A DNA stretch of 64,000 nt, taken from positions 2,790,001-2,854,000 of the forward strand of contig OZ240239.1 of NCBI GenBank assembly GCA_965198095.1. Direction: 5' to 3'. Within the stretch, counting starts at the first letter, position 1. Each line of letters starts with the position of its first letter. This document shows positions 50,115 to 57,191 of the stretch, one piece after another. The notes under the pieces are model-generated. The model made no database searches. It had not been told where the DNA came from and saw only the letters and a program-made list of their open reading frames with translations. The position numbers and the translations under genes are program-made. This DNA is from CBDFJH01 sp965198095. Lineage in GTDB: Bacteria; Latescibacterota; UBA2968; GCA-2709665.

Positions 50115-51695
50115 ATGGGAGACACGCACAACAGAACACCCGAGGTGGGAACAGAGACCCAGCTGCTCATCGATGATCACGTCGTAGATGAAATCTGGTT
50201 GATCAGAAGGGCGCCGGAGATGCCCGTGAAATATCTGAACAGCCCTGTTTTCGATGAGGTATGGGGCAACACGATCATCTACGATGAAGAGGAGCGCATA
50301 TTCAAGATGTGGTACGGGATCCCTATACCCGGGACCTACGAAGCCCGGGGGGCCTATGCTGTCTCTGACGACGGGATTCAGTGGGAGAAACCGGACATGG
50401 GACTCGTCGAGTATGAGGGCTCGATGAAGAACAACCTGATCGGGACGAACGGTTTCGGATCCATCTTGAAAGACCACTGGGACCCCGATCCGCAGCGCAA
50501 ATACAAGATGATGACGAAGCGGAAAAGCACGGAGGTCTCTGAAGGCAGAGCCTTTGCCGCCTTTTCAGCCGACGGGATCCACTGGCAGGACCACCCCGGA
50601 GAAAAAGCGATCGTGAGGGGTTCCGGGGATGGAAACGGGATGGTGCTCTACGACGAAACGATTCGGAAGTATGTCAACTTTCGAAGGCCGACGATCCGTG
50701 CCGGAGGGGGCGTGCATACGGGTGACATCGGTTTTCCGGACGGGCACGTGATGAAAGGCGCCGGCGGGGACAATCGCTCTGCTCCAGAGGGCATCGGGTT
50801 CCCGTTGGAGGATGACTTCGTTCTCCACGAGGAGGCGGAGGACTACATCCACCGGTATCTGAGACCCGCGCCCTACATAGACACGCGGGCCTTGCGCATA
50901 TACAAGGAGAAGGGAGAAGAGGAAAGGGGGGCAAGCCTGCGGTGCAACAGAAGAGTCGCCCGGGCGGAGAGTGAAGATTTTCTCAACTGGACCGAACCGG
51001 AGGTAATCCTCAGACCGGACGAGCTGGACCCACCGAAATTCTACAGCATGAGCGTTGCCAAATACTGTGGGATGTATCTCGGTCTCGTTCAGGTCTACAA
51101 TGCCTGGGGCTTCCGGAGATATCCGGGCTGCCCTCAGGAACCGGAGACGATCGACATCCATCTGACGTTCAGCAGAGATGGCTGGCACTGGGAGCGGCTC
51201 GCCAACCGTCCGGTCTTCATCCCGAGAGGCTACATCGGCTCCTTCGAAGGCGGGATGATCTGTCAGTCCAATCCGCCCCTGATCGAATACGGGGACGAGA
51301 TTAGATTCTATTTTCAGGGCCGCGCCGGCAGCCATAACGCACCCTCAAGGGATGGTGGAATTGGCCTAGCCAGACTGCCGAAGGAAAGGATCGTCGCCAG
51401 AACAGCCGGCGATGAAGTCGGTGCCCTCCTGACAAAGCCATTCGAATTGACCGGGAAGCAGCTGGCGGTCAACGCGAACGCTTCGAAGGGCTTGATCAAA
51501 GTCGAGGTGACCGACCCGATAGGAAAACCGATAGAAGGATTCAGCGGCGGAGAGGCTGAAGAGATCAGGGGCAACGAGTCCCGGCATCCGGTCGCGTGGA
51601 AGGGCGGAAGGAAACTGGAAGAGATCGCCGGGCAAACGATTCGGCTGAGGTTTTTTATGCTTCAGTCTAAGCTGTATTCCTTCAAGTTCAATTAG
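50115..51695 (+). CDS. Beta-propeller glycosidase-like protein, copy 3 (3' end of different origin)
   Basis: 526 residues. It is identical to copy 2 up to about 51580, then differs within the last 115 bp: Arg for Cys in NESRHPVAW, silent changes, and a final Asn-TAG instead of Ser-TGA. The bases after the stop are unrelated to the copy 1/2 spacer and lead into a complete GH4 gene 38 bp on. The end of this copy therefore comes from a diverged paralogue joined by recombination. Fold and likely role are as for the other copies. Confidence 0.85.
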   Translation: MGDTHNRTPEVGTETQLLIDDHVVDEIWLIRRAPEMPVKYLNSPVFDEVWGNTIIYDEEERIFKMWYGIPIPGTYEARGAYAVSDDGIQWEKPDMGLVEYEGSMKNNLIGTNGFGSILKDHWDPDPQRKYKMMTKRKSTEVSEGRAFAAFSADGIHWQDHPGEKAIVRGSGDGNGMVLYDETIRKYVNFRRPTIRAGGGVHTGDIGFPDGHVMKGAGGDNRSAPEGIGFPLEDDFVLHEEAEDYIHRYLRPAPYIDTRALRIYKEKGEEERGASLRCNRRVARAESEDFLNWTEPEVILRPDELDPPKFYSMSVAKYCGMYLGLVQVYNAWGFRRYPGCPQEPETIDIHLTFSRDGWHWERLANRPVFIPRGYIGSFEGGMICQSNPPLIEYGDEIRFYFQGRAGSHNAPSRDGGIGLARLPKERIVARTAGDEVGALLTKPFELTGKQLAVNANASKGLIKVEVTDPIGKPIEGFSGGEAEEIRGNESRHPVAWKGGRKLEEIAGQTIRLRFFMLQSKLYSFKFN

Positions 51696-51733
51696 AATCG
51701 GGAAGATAGATCCGCGACGATAGAGGAGAGGAT

Positions 51734-53092
51734 TTGAGCTCCAGGGTCGTGCTCATCGGAGGCGGAAGCTACGCCTGGACGCCGAGGCTGGCAACCGATC
51801 TGTTCCTGAAAGAGGGGCTCCACGGCGGCACGCTGGTGTTGGTCGACAAGGATCCCGAAGCCGTCGAACTCCTCAGGCGATACGCCACCCTGCTCTCAGA
51901 GAAGATCGGGACAGGATGGCGCGTCAAGGCGGCCGACCTCGAGCCGGCGCTGGAGGGGGCGGACGCGGTCTGTATCTCGATCTCCACCGGCGATCTTGAC
52001 GCGATGCAGCTGGACTACTCCATCCCCGAGGCGTTCGGCGTCTATCACACGGTTGCAGACACGATGGGCCCCGGAGGGATCTCCAGATCGCTGCGGAACA
52101 TACCGGTCTTCCTGGACATCGCGCGCAAGATGGAGCGCATCTGTCCTGACGCCTGGCTCGTCCACGTCACCAACCCGCTGAATCAACTCACTCGAGTCGT
52201 CGCCAAAGAGACCGCGATCAAGTGCGCGGGTCTGTGCCACGGCTACGCCGGGACCGTGGCGTTTCTCGCGACTTTCTTCGATGCGGAAGTCGACGAGATC
52301 GACGCGGTGTCTGTCGGCGTGAATCACGGAACCTGGCTCAAGGAGATCACCGTCAAAGGCGCGCCTGTCGACGCGTCCAGAATGACAGTCCCTGATTACC
52401 TGAGATTCGAGGCCGCTCGAGAGGGCCCGATCGAGACCGGGACGACCGACGACGAGATCGAAGCCATGTTTCCAGCAGACACCTCCCTATCTTATCTGCT
52501 CCCGTTCGAGCTGTTCGAGACGCTCGGCGTCTACCCGGTCGGGTCGGCACCGCACGTCGCGGAAAACTTCCCTTTCTATCTCAACGATCTTAAGACGATT
52601 CGCGAACACCGTATTCGCCGCAAGGGCGTGCTGCCGATGAGAAGGGACGGCAAGGAACGCAGGAAGCGGCAGATTATCGACGTGCTCAAAGGACGCGCGG
52701 AATTTGAGCCCTTCAAGGCCTCTCGGGAGGATTTCTCGAGCGTCGTGGAGTCGCTCTTCACGGGCAGACCGTCCCGGGTGATGGCCACCATGGCAAACAC
52801 CGGACAGATCACCAATCTGCCGCTCGGCGTCGCGGTCGAGACCTGGGCCACGGTGAACGGCGACGGCATCACTCCGGTGAACAGCGGCGAGGTGCCGGCA
52901 TCGATTCTCGGCATCCTCCAGCCTGTGATCGCGGAGATGGCATTGACCGTCGAAGCAGCCGTAACGGGCGACAGGTCCAAGGCAGTCCAGGCCATGTATA
53001 TCTCTCCCATGGTGCACCGAAAGGACCGGGCAGCGGAGCTGGTAGATCGCTTGATCGAAGCCACGAAGGCATATCTGCCACAGTTCAAGTGA
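51734..53092 (+). CDS. GH4-family glycosidase (NAD+- and metal-dependent)
   Basis: A 452-residue member of glycoside hydrolase family 4, whose enzymes cleave alpha- or beta-glycosides and galacturonides by oxidation at C3 using NAD+ and Mn2+. The NAD loop is IGGGSYAWTPRL (8-19). N147-P148 lies in VTNPLNQLT, the metal ligands are Cys168-His169 in LCHGYAG, and His198 lies in GVNHGTWL. It starts at TTG behind GAGGAG. It is the intact paralogue of the GH4 start fragments in the repeat junctions. The upstream propeller genes and this enzyme probably act on the same glycoside. Confidence 0.9.
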   Translation: MSSRVVLIGGGSYAWTPRLATDLFLKEGLHGGTLVLVDKDPEAVELLRRYATLLSEKIGTGWRVKAADLEPALEGADAVCISISTGDLDAMQLDYSIPEAFGVYHTVADTMGPGGISRSLRNIPVFLDIARKMERICPDAWLVHVTNPLNQLTRVVAKETAIKCAGLCHGYAGTVAFLATFFDAEVDEIDAVSVGVNHGTWLKEITVKGAPVDASRMTVPDYLRFEAAREGPIETGTTDDEIEAMFPADTSLSYLLPFELFETLGVYPVGSAPHVAENFPFYLNDLKTIREHRIRRKGVLPMRRDGKERRKRQIIDVLKGRAEFEPFKASREDFSSVVESLFTGRPSRVMATMANTGQITNLPLGVAVETWATVNGDGITPVNSGEVPASILGILQPVIAEMALTVEAAVTGDRSKAVQAMYISPMVHRKDRAAELVDRLIEATKAYLPQFK

Positions 53093-53122
53093 TCTGCGAT
53101 GCTGAAATGCAAATCCCCCCTG

Positions 53123-53142
53123 CCCCCCTTTACAAAGGGGGG
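53123..53142. repeat. CCCCCCTTT / AAAGGGGGG palindrome
   Basis: A perfect 9-bp inverted repeat with a 2-nt centre, preceded by AAATCCCCCCTG. This kind of CCCCCCTTT...AAAGGGGGG palindrome recurs in many environmental genomes as an intergenic repeat. It lies just after the GH4 gene and could also stall transcription, though no T-run follows on the plus strand. Confidence 0.7.
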
Positions 53143-53174
53143 ACAATATACTCTGTGAGTTCGGTTGGGGGTGG

Positions 53175-53211
53175 TTTCGTGTCTTTCGTGCTTCTTCGTT
53201 TCATTTCGTGA
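53175..53211 (+). repeat. Short TTTCGTG tandem repeat
   Basis: TTTCGTG occurs three times within 37 bp (TTTCGTG-TC-TTTCGTG-CTTCTTCGTTTCA-TTTCGTG), together with a partial fourth copy. It fills the gap between the GC palindrome and the amidase gene. It is a simple degenerate tandem repeat with no evident function. Confidence 0.6.
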
Positions 53212-53236
53212 TCCAGCTTTTAGCGAGATTCATCTA

Positions 53237-54700
53237 ATGGCCGCAGTCGATCACGCTCTCGCCTTCAAATCCGCACGCTCGCTCGCACAGAAGATCCGCA
53301 GCAAAGAGATCGGCGCGCTAGAGCTGCTGGAGCACTATCTGGATCGCGTGGAGAAGTACAACCCGACGATCAACGCGATCATCTTCACGCAGATCGAGAA
53401 GGCGCGCGAGCGGGCGAAGGCCGCGGATACAGCGCTCGCGAGAGGCGAGGTCTGGGGCGAACTGCACGGCCTGCCGATGACGATCAAGGAGTGCTTCGAC
53501 TGGGTCGGCACCCCATCCACCTGGGGCAACCCGATCTATAAAGACAACTATCCAAAGACAGATGCGGTGACGGTCCAGCGACTGGAAGGCGCGGGCGCGA
53601 TTATCTTCGGGAAGACGAACGTGCCCCTGATGCTCGCGGACTGGCAGTCCTTCAACGTGATTTATGGAACGACGAACAACCCCTGGGACCTGACGCGTGC
53701 TCCGGGAGGGTCGTCCGGTGGTGCCGCAGCAGCGCTGGCGGCCGGTCTTACAGGCCTGGAGATCGGGAGCGACATCGGGTCCTCGATCCGAAACCCGGCC
53801 CACTACTGCGGTATCTTCGGGCACAAGCCGACTTACGGTATCGTGCCGTGTCAGGGGCACGCCATCCCCGGCGATTTCACGCCGACCGATATCAACGTCT
53901 GCGGCCCGCTCGCGCGAAGTACCGAAGACCTCGCGATCGCCCTGGACGTGCTCACTGCCGACAAATCGGACAATACAGGATGGCAGCTCAACCTGCCGGC
54001 GCCAAGAAAACGTGAGCTGAAATCATTCAGGGTCGCCGTGATGCTCACGAATTCCGTGTGCGCCCAAGACGATGAGCTGACGGATCAATTGCAGCACACC
54101 GTCGATCGGCTTGCCCAATCAGGGGTCGAAGTAGACGACAAGGCGCGTCCAGATATTGACCAGGAACGGTCTCACCACGTCTACAAAACACTTCTCCGGT
54201 CCGCCACCGGCGCAAGGGTGCCTGAATCGGAGTTCCTCGAACTACGCGAGAAGGCTGCAACCCGCGATGCGGATGAACGAAGCTTTCGGGCCTACATCGA
54301 GCGAGGTGCCACGCTTCTCCACCGCGACTGGGTCAAATTCGACAACGAGCGTGAGGAAATGCGTCGCGCGTGGGCCGATTTTTTCCAGCCCTACGACCTC
54401 CTGCTCTGCCCGACCGCCGCATCGGCTGCGTTTCCTCACGATCAGGAGGGCGAGCGCATGGACCGAACGATTCTGGTCAACGGCCGACAGCAGCTGACAA
54501 TGGACCAGCTTTTCTGGGCGGGGTTCAGCGGTGTCGTCTACCTGCCTGCCACCGTGGCGCCTGCCGGCCTCACCCGATCGGGGCTTCCCTGCGGGCTGCA
54601 GATCGTGGGGCCGATCATGGGCGACCGGACATGTATCCAGTTCGCACGCCTGATGGAGCAAGAGCTGGGCGGTTTCGCACCACCGCCCGGCTACGAGTGA
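53237..54700 (+). CDS. Amidase (amidase signature family)
   Basis: A 487-residue AS-family amidohydrolase. The catalytic triad is visible: Lys84 in PMTIKECFD, the cis-Ser160 in APGGSSGGAAAALAAG, and the nucleophile Ser183 in GSDIGSSIRNPAHYCG. It would hydrolyse a carboxamide; the substrate is unknown, and no GatB or GatC is present. ATG 53237 is chosen because the family starts here and the preceding codons come from repeat sequence. It may be expressed with the GH4 gene, although 144 bp of repeats intervene. Confidence 0.9.
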   Translation: MAAVDHALAFKSARSLAQKIRSKEIGALELLEHYLDRVEKYNPTINAIIFTQIEKARERAKAADTALARGEVWGELHGLPMTIKECFDWVGTPSTWGNPIYKDNYPKTDAVTVQRLEGAGAIIFGKTNVPLMLADWQSFNVIYGTTNNPWDLTRAPGGSSGGAAAALAAGLTGLEIGSDIGSSIRNPAHYCGIFGHKPTYGIVPCQGHAIPGDFTPTDINVCGPLARSTEDLAIALDVLTADKSDNTGWQLNLPAPRKRELKSFRVAVMLTNSVCAQDDELTDQLQHTVDRLAQSGVEVDDKARPDIDQERSHHVYKTLLRSATGARVPESEFLELREKAATRDADERSFRAYIERGATLLHRDWVKFDNEREEMRRAWADFFQPYDLLLCPTAASAAFPHDQEGERMDRTILVNGRQQLTMDQLFWAGFSGVVYLPATVAPAGLTRSGLPCGLQIVGPIMGDRTCIQFARLMEQELGGFAPPPGYE

Positions 54701-54702
54701 AA

Positions 54703-54752
54703 GACCGGGTACCGGGAAATCAAAACACGGGTACCGGGTACCGCAAAACCGG
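54703..54752 (+). repeat. CGGGTACC short repeats
   Basis: Just after the amidase stop the motif GGTACCGGG or close variants occurs four times (ACCGGGTACCGGGAAAT, then ACGGGTACCGGGTACCG and ACCGGTATC). It is a short palindromic tandem array. No gene is present between 54701 and 54850. Confidence 0.6.
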
Positions 54753-54850
54753 TATCTCGAGAGGAACACGGCCGATGTAAGAATAGAAATACAGCCGAAA
54801 AAAGATGAGGTGGGAAAGGCAGGAGGATAGATCAAATAGGTAGAAAGCGG

Positions 54851-55111
54851 CTAGCGGTAGACGTTTCCTCCTTGGCCGGCTTTCACGACGTAGACGACCA
54901 GCACATCATCCTTGACCGAGTATACGATCCGGTAGGCGGCCTGTCGGACACGATACCGATCCTGACTTGAGAGCTTTTCACATCCCGGAGGACGCGGATC
55001 CTCTGCAAGGGCTCTGATTCGCGAGACGACGCGCTGCCGTTGGCGCTTCTGAGGAATCGCTTCGATTTCTCGCACCGCAGATGGCTTGATGAGAATCCTA
55101 TATCTTGCCAC
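54851..55111 (-). CDS. RelE/ParE-family toxin
   Basis: An 86-residue toxin of the RelE superfamily: RYRILIKPSAVREIEAIPQ, RVVSRIRALAEDPRPPGCEK, then LSSQDRYRVRQAAYRIVYSV and VLVVYVVKAGQGGNVYR. The conserved RVRxxxYRIVY core and the terminal HR-like region (here GNVYR) are typical. Family members cleave mRNA on the ribosome or poison gyrase. It follows the antitoxin gene with a 14-bp overlap, so the order is antitoxin first, opposite to the module at 2 kb. Confidence 0.9.
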   Translation of the reverse strand: MARYRILIKPSAVREIEAIPQKRQRQRVVSRIRALAEDPRPPGCEKLSSQDRYRVRQAAYRIVYSVKDDVLVVYVVKAGQGGNVYR

Positions 55112-55331
55112 TGCGCTTGAGCGCCTTCAGGACGTCTTCGAAACGTTGATTCGGTTCCCTGGCTCGCTCTTCGAACGCGGCCAAGTCTTCCGCGTCTTCG
55201 GCTAGCGAAACTCTCACGGCGTCGTTCACCAGTCCAGAGAACGAACGATCGGTCTCGGCTGCCTTCAGCCTAAGCGCGCGGTGTATAGCCGGATCAAAGT
55301 AGACCGTACTGCGTTTATTGGAAGAAGACAT
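55098..55331 (-). CDS. CopG/ribbon-helix-helix antitoxin
   Basis: 77 residues from ATG 55329-55331. The N-terminal RHH (KRSTVYFDPAIHRALRLKA, then TDRSFSGLVNDAVRVSL) would bind DNA as a dimer. The acidic C-terminal tail (EDAEDLAAFEERAREPN) would wrap the toxin. The start is fixed by the promoter: the -10 box ends only 6 nt before this ATG, so the message is probably leaderless. A longer frame from 55355 would begin inside the promoter. Confidence 0.88.
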   Translation of the reverse strand: MSSSNKRSTVYFDPAIHRALRLKAAETDRSFSGLVNDAVRVSLAEDAEDLAAFEERAREPNQRFEDVLKALKRSGKI

Positions 55332-55337
55332 AGACAG

Positions 55338-55366
55338 AATATAGCATTTTAACATTATAACGTCAA
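55338..55366 (-). promoter_or_regulatory. Promoter-operator of the RelE/CopG module
   Basis: On the minus strand: TTGACG (55361-55366), a 17-nt spacer and TATATT (55338-55343). An imperfect palindrome (55349-55366, TTGACGTTA/TAATGTTAA, 7 of 9 positions symmetric) covers the -35 and spacer. A second TTGACG lies 9 nt upstream. It is a likely antitoxin autorepression site. Transcription should start at the antitoxin ATG. Confidence 0.75.
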
Positions 55367-55388
55367 GACGTCAACCGGAGAAAGCCGA

Positions 55389-55823
55389 ATGGCCACCCCC
55401 TTCTATTTCATCGTCGCATTCATTTCCGGTGTAGCGATCACGCTCCAGGGCCATCTCATGGGCCTGATGGATCGCGCGCTCGGGACCAGAGCGAGCGTGT
55501 TCATCACCTACGCGAGCGGGGGTGTGATTGCCACACTCCTGATCCTTGCCTTTGGAGGGGCGAATCTCAAGTCATGGTCCAAAGTCCCCTGGTATGCCTT
55601 TACAGCTGGTGCGCTCGGGCTGGTTATTGTCGCGTCGATCGGCTTCGTCGTCGCGCGATTGGGCGCGGCGAAGGGCTTCACGCTGATCGTGGCCTCGCAG
55701 TTTCTGCTCGCCGTGCTGATCGATCACTTCGGTCTCTTCTCCGCAGACATCCGACCGATCGATTTCACCAAGTTGACCGGACTATGCATGCTGCTGGCAG
55801 GCGTCTGGCTCGTCGTGAAGTAG
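55389..55823 (+). CDS. DMT-superfamily membrane protein (DUF606/YdcZ-like)
   Basis: A 144-residue protein with four to five hydrophobic helices (FYFIVAFISGVAITLQGHLM, SVFITYASGGVIATLLILAF, WYAFTAGALGLVIVASIGFV, LIVASQFLLAVLIDHFGLF, LCMLLAGVWLVVK). The QG-x-x-N-like first helix and LIVASQ...LIDHFGLF are typical of DUF606 half-size drug/metabolite transporters, which dimerise. It is the only likely transporter of the following catabolic operon and the next gene starts 11 bp later, so it may import or export an operon substrate. Confidence 0.85.
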   Translation: MATPFYFIVAFISGVAITLQGHLMGLMDRALGTRASVFITYASGGVIATLLILAFGGANLKSWSKVPWYAFTAGALGLVIVASIGFVVARLGAAKGFTLIVASQFLLAVLIDHFGLFSADIRPIDFTKLTGLCMLLAGVWLVVK

Positions 55824-55834
55824 GTACGTTGACC

Positions 55835-56707
55835 ATGAATGTTCGCAGGCTGGACACGAACCCGATCATCACGCCGGACATGGACGAGCGAATGGGCCAC
55901 AACATCAACGGCCCTTCACTGATCCAGGTACCGGATTGGGTGCCGGATCCACTCGGCAGGTATTATCTCTATTTCGGTCACCACAGAGGCACGTACATCC
56001 GCCTCGCCTATGCGGACCAACTCGAGGGGCCGTGGCGAATCCACACCCCGGGTGTTTTGGACCTTGAAGAGTCGCTCTTTGACAGGCACATCGCCTCGCC
56101 GGACGTCCACGTGCTGGATGACAGCCGTGAGATCCGCATGTATTTTCACGGCGGAGGCCTGCCCCAGCCGTCACCGTGGGGTCAGTGCACCCGGCTCTCG
56201 ACCTCGAGCGACGGCATCCACTTCACAGTGCTGGAGGAGCTTCTGGGTTCCTCTTACTGGAGGGTCTTCTGGTGGGACGGGTTCTGGTACACCCTGGAAA
56301 TGCCGGGCGTGTTCAGAAGATCCCGAACGGGTATTTCGGAGTGGGAGGAAGGGCCGACGTTGTTCACGCCGGACCTGCGCCATCCGGCGCTACGGGTGAA
56401 CGGAGACAGACTCGACGTCTACTATTCGAACGCCGGCGACTGTCCTGAGCGAATCCTTCAAGCGACCATCGATCTCGCTCCCGATTGGATGGATTGGACC
56501 GCGAGCGAATCCATCACCTTGCTGGACCCGGAGATGGATTATGAAGGTGCGAGCTGCCCGCTCGAACCCTCACAGCGCGGCGCGATCAACGAACCGGTTC
56601 ATCAGCTTCGGGATCCCGGCATCTATGAAGAAGATGGGAGAATCTATCTCCTCTATGCTGTGGCGGGAGAGCACGGGATTGCGATTGCCGAACTTACGGA
56701 CGGCTGA
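55835..56707 (+). CDS. GH43-like beta-propeller glycosidase
   Basis: A 290-residue five-bladed propeller protein of the GH43/GH117-like type. It has NPIITPDMDERMGHNINGPSLI near the start, WVPDPLGRYYLYFGHHRGTYIRLAYAD, IASPDVHVLDDSREIRMYFHG, and the closing blade QLRDPGIYEEDGRIYLLYAVAGE. The last segment with R-D-P is a frequent catalytic-blade sequence. No signal peptide is present, so it is intracellular. ATG 55835 is chosen at the family start; it lies 11 bp after the transporter gene. Substrate unknown. Confidence 0.85.
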   Translation: MNVRRLDTNPIITPDMDERMGHNINGPSLIQVPDWVPDPLGRYYLYFGHHRGTYIRLAYADQLEGPWRIHTPGVLDLEESLFDRHIASPDVHVLDDSREIRMYFHGGGLPQPSPWGQCTRLSTSSDGIHFTVLEELLGSSYWRVFWWDGFWYTLEMPGVFRRSRTGISEWEEGPTLFTPDLRHPALRVNGDRLDVYYSNAGDCPERILQATIDLAPDWMDWTASESITLLDPEMDYEGASCPLEPSQRGAINEPVHQLRDPGIYEEDGRIYLLYAVAGEHGIAIAELTDG

Positions 56708-56718
56708 AGGAAGACTGC

Positions 56719-57123
56719 TTGCTAGATATCTACGTCGACGCAGATGCCTGCCCGGTAAAACAGGAGGTCGATAAGGTCGCGAAGCGCTACGGCCTGAAGG
56801 TGGCGTTCGTGTCGAACACGTGGATGCGGGTCCCGGATCAGGAAGCGCTGGTCGTCGTCGACGGCTAGTTCGATGCAGCAGATGACTGGATCGTGGAACA
56901 GATCTCCAAGGACGACATCGTCGTCACCGCGGACATCCCACTGGCTGACAGGTGCATCAAGAAGGACGCGCACGTCCTCGGCCCCAAAGGACACCCCTTT
57001 ACGGAGGCCAATATCGGGCAGGCGCTGGCGACACGAGATCTGATGTCCGAGCTCCGTGAAGCCGGCACCGTGACCGGGGGTCCTCCACCGTTTCAGAAAC
57101 GGGACCGTTCCCAGTTCCTTTAG
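56719..57123 (+). pseudogene. UPF0178 (YaiI/YqxD, DUF188) gene with an in-frame amber codon
   Basis: The frame from TTG 56719 gives the conserved start DIYVDADACPVKQEV, then VAFVSNTWMRVP and LVVVDG. A TAG follows (56866-56868), after which the same frame continues perfectly with FDAADDWIVEQISKDDIVVT, DIPLADRCIKKDAHVLGPKG and the ending PPPFQKRDRSQFL. There is one stop at a position usually filled by a small residue, and no other damage. It is either a young pseudogene or a read-through or sequencing case. The family is a PIN-like fold of unknown function. Confidence 0.85.
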
Positions 57124-57191
57124 GGCCTCGACCAGATGATCCAGGCGATCAAGCGGACTGCGTAGCTTTCAACACTCATGTAGACCGAGAC

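Larger units (their letters stand above)
46449..51695 (+). repeat. Three head-to-tail copies of an 1800-bp unit
   Basis: Unit 1 is 46449-48248, unit 2 is 48249-50048, and unit 3 is 50049 to about 51695 (incomplete). The period is exactly 1800 bp. Each unit contains the 3' tail of the upstream fragment, a complete 526-residue gene, a 43-bp spacer and about 110 bp of a GH4 gene start. Units differ at very few positions: four substitutions near 47312-47318 set unit 1 apart from 2 and 3. Unit 3 diverges only from about 51581 and loses homology after the stop codon. The junction shows 2-bp microhomology (CG). Confidence 0.97.

Noticed and set aside
46449..51695. Tandem repeat as a CRISPR array or phage feature
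   Set aside because: The unit is 1800 bp with protein-coding content and no short repeat-spacer pattern or phage genes.
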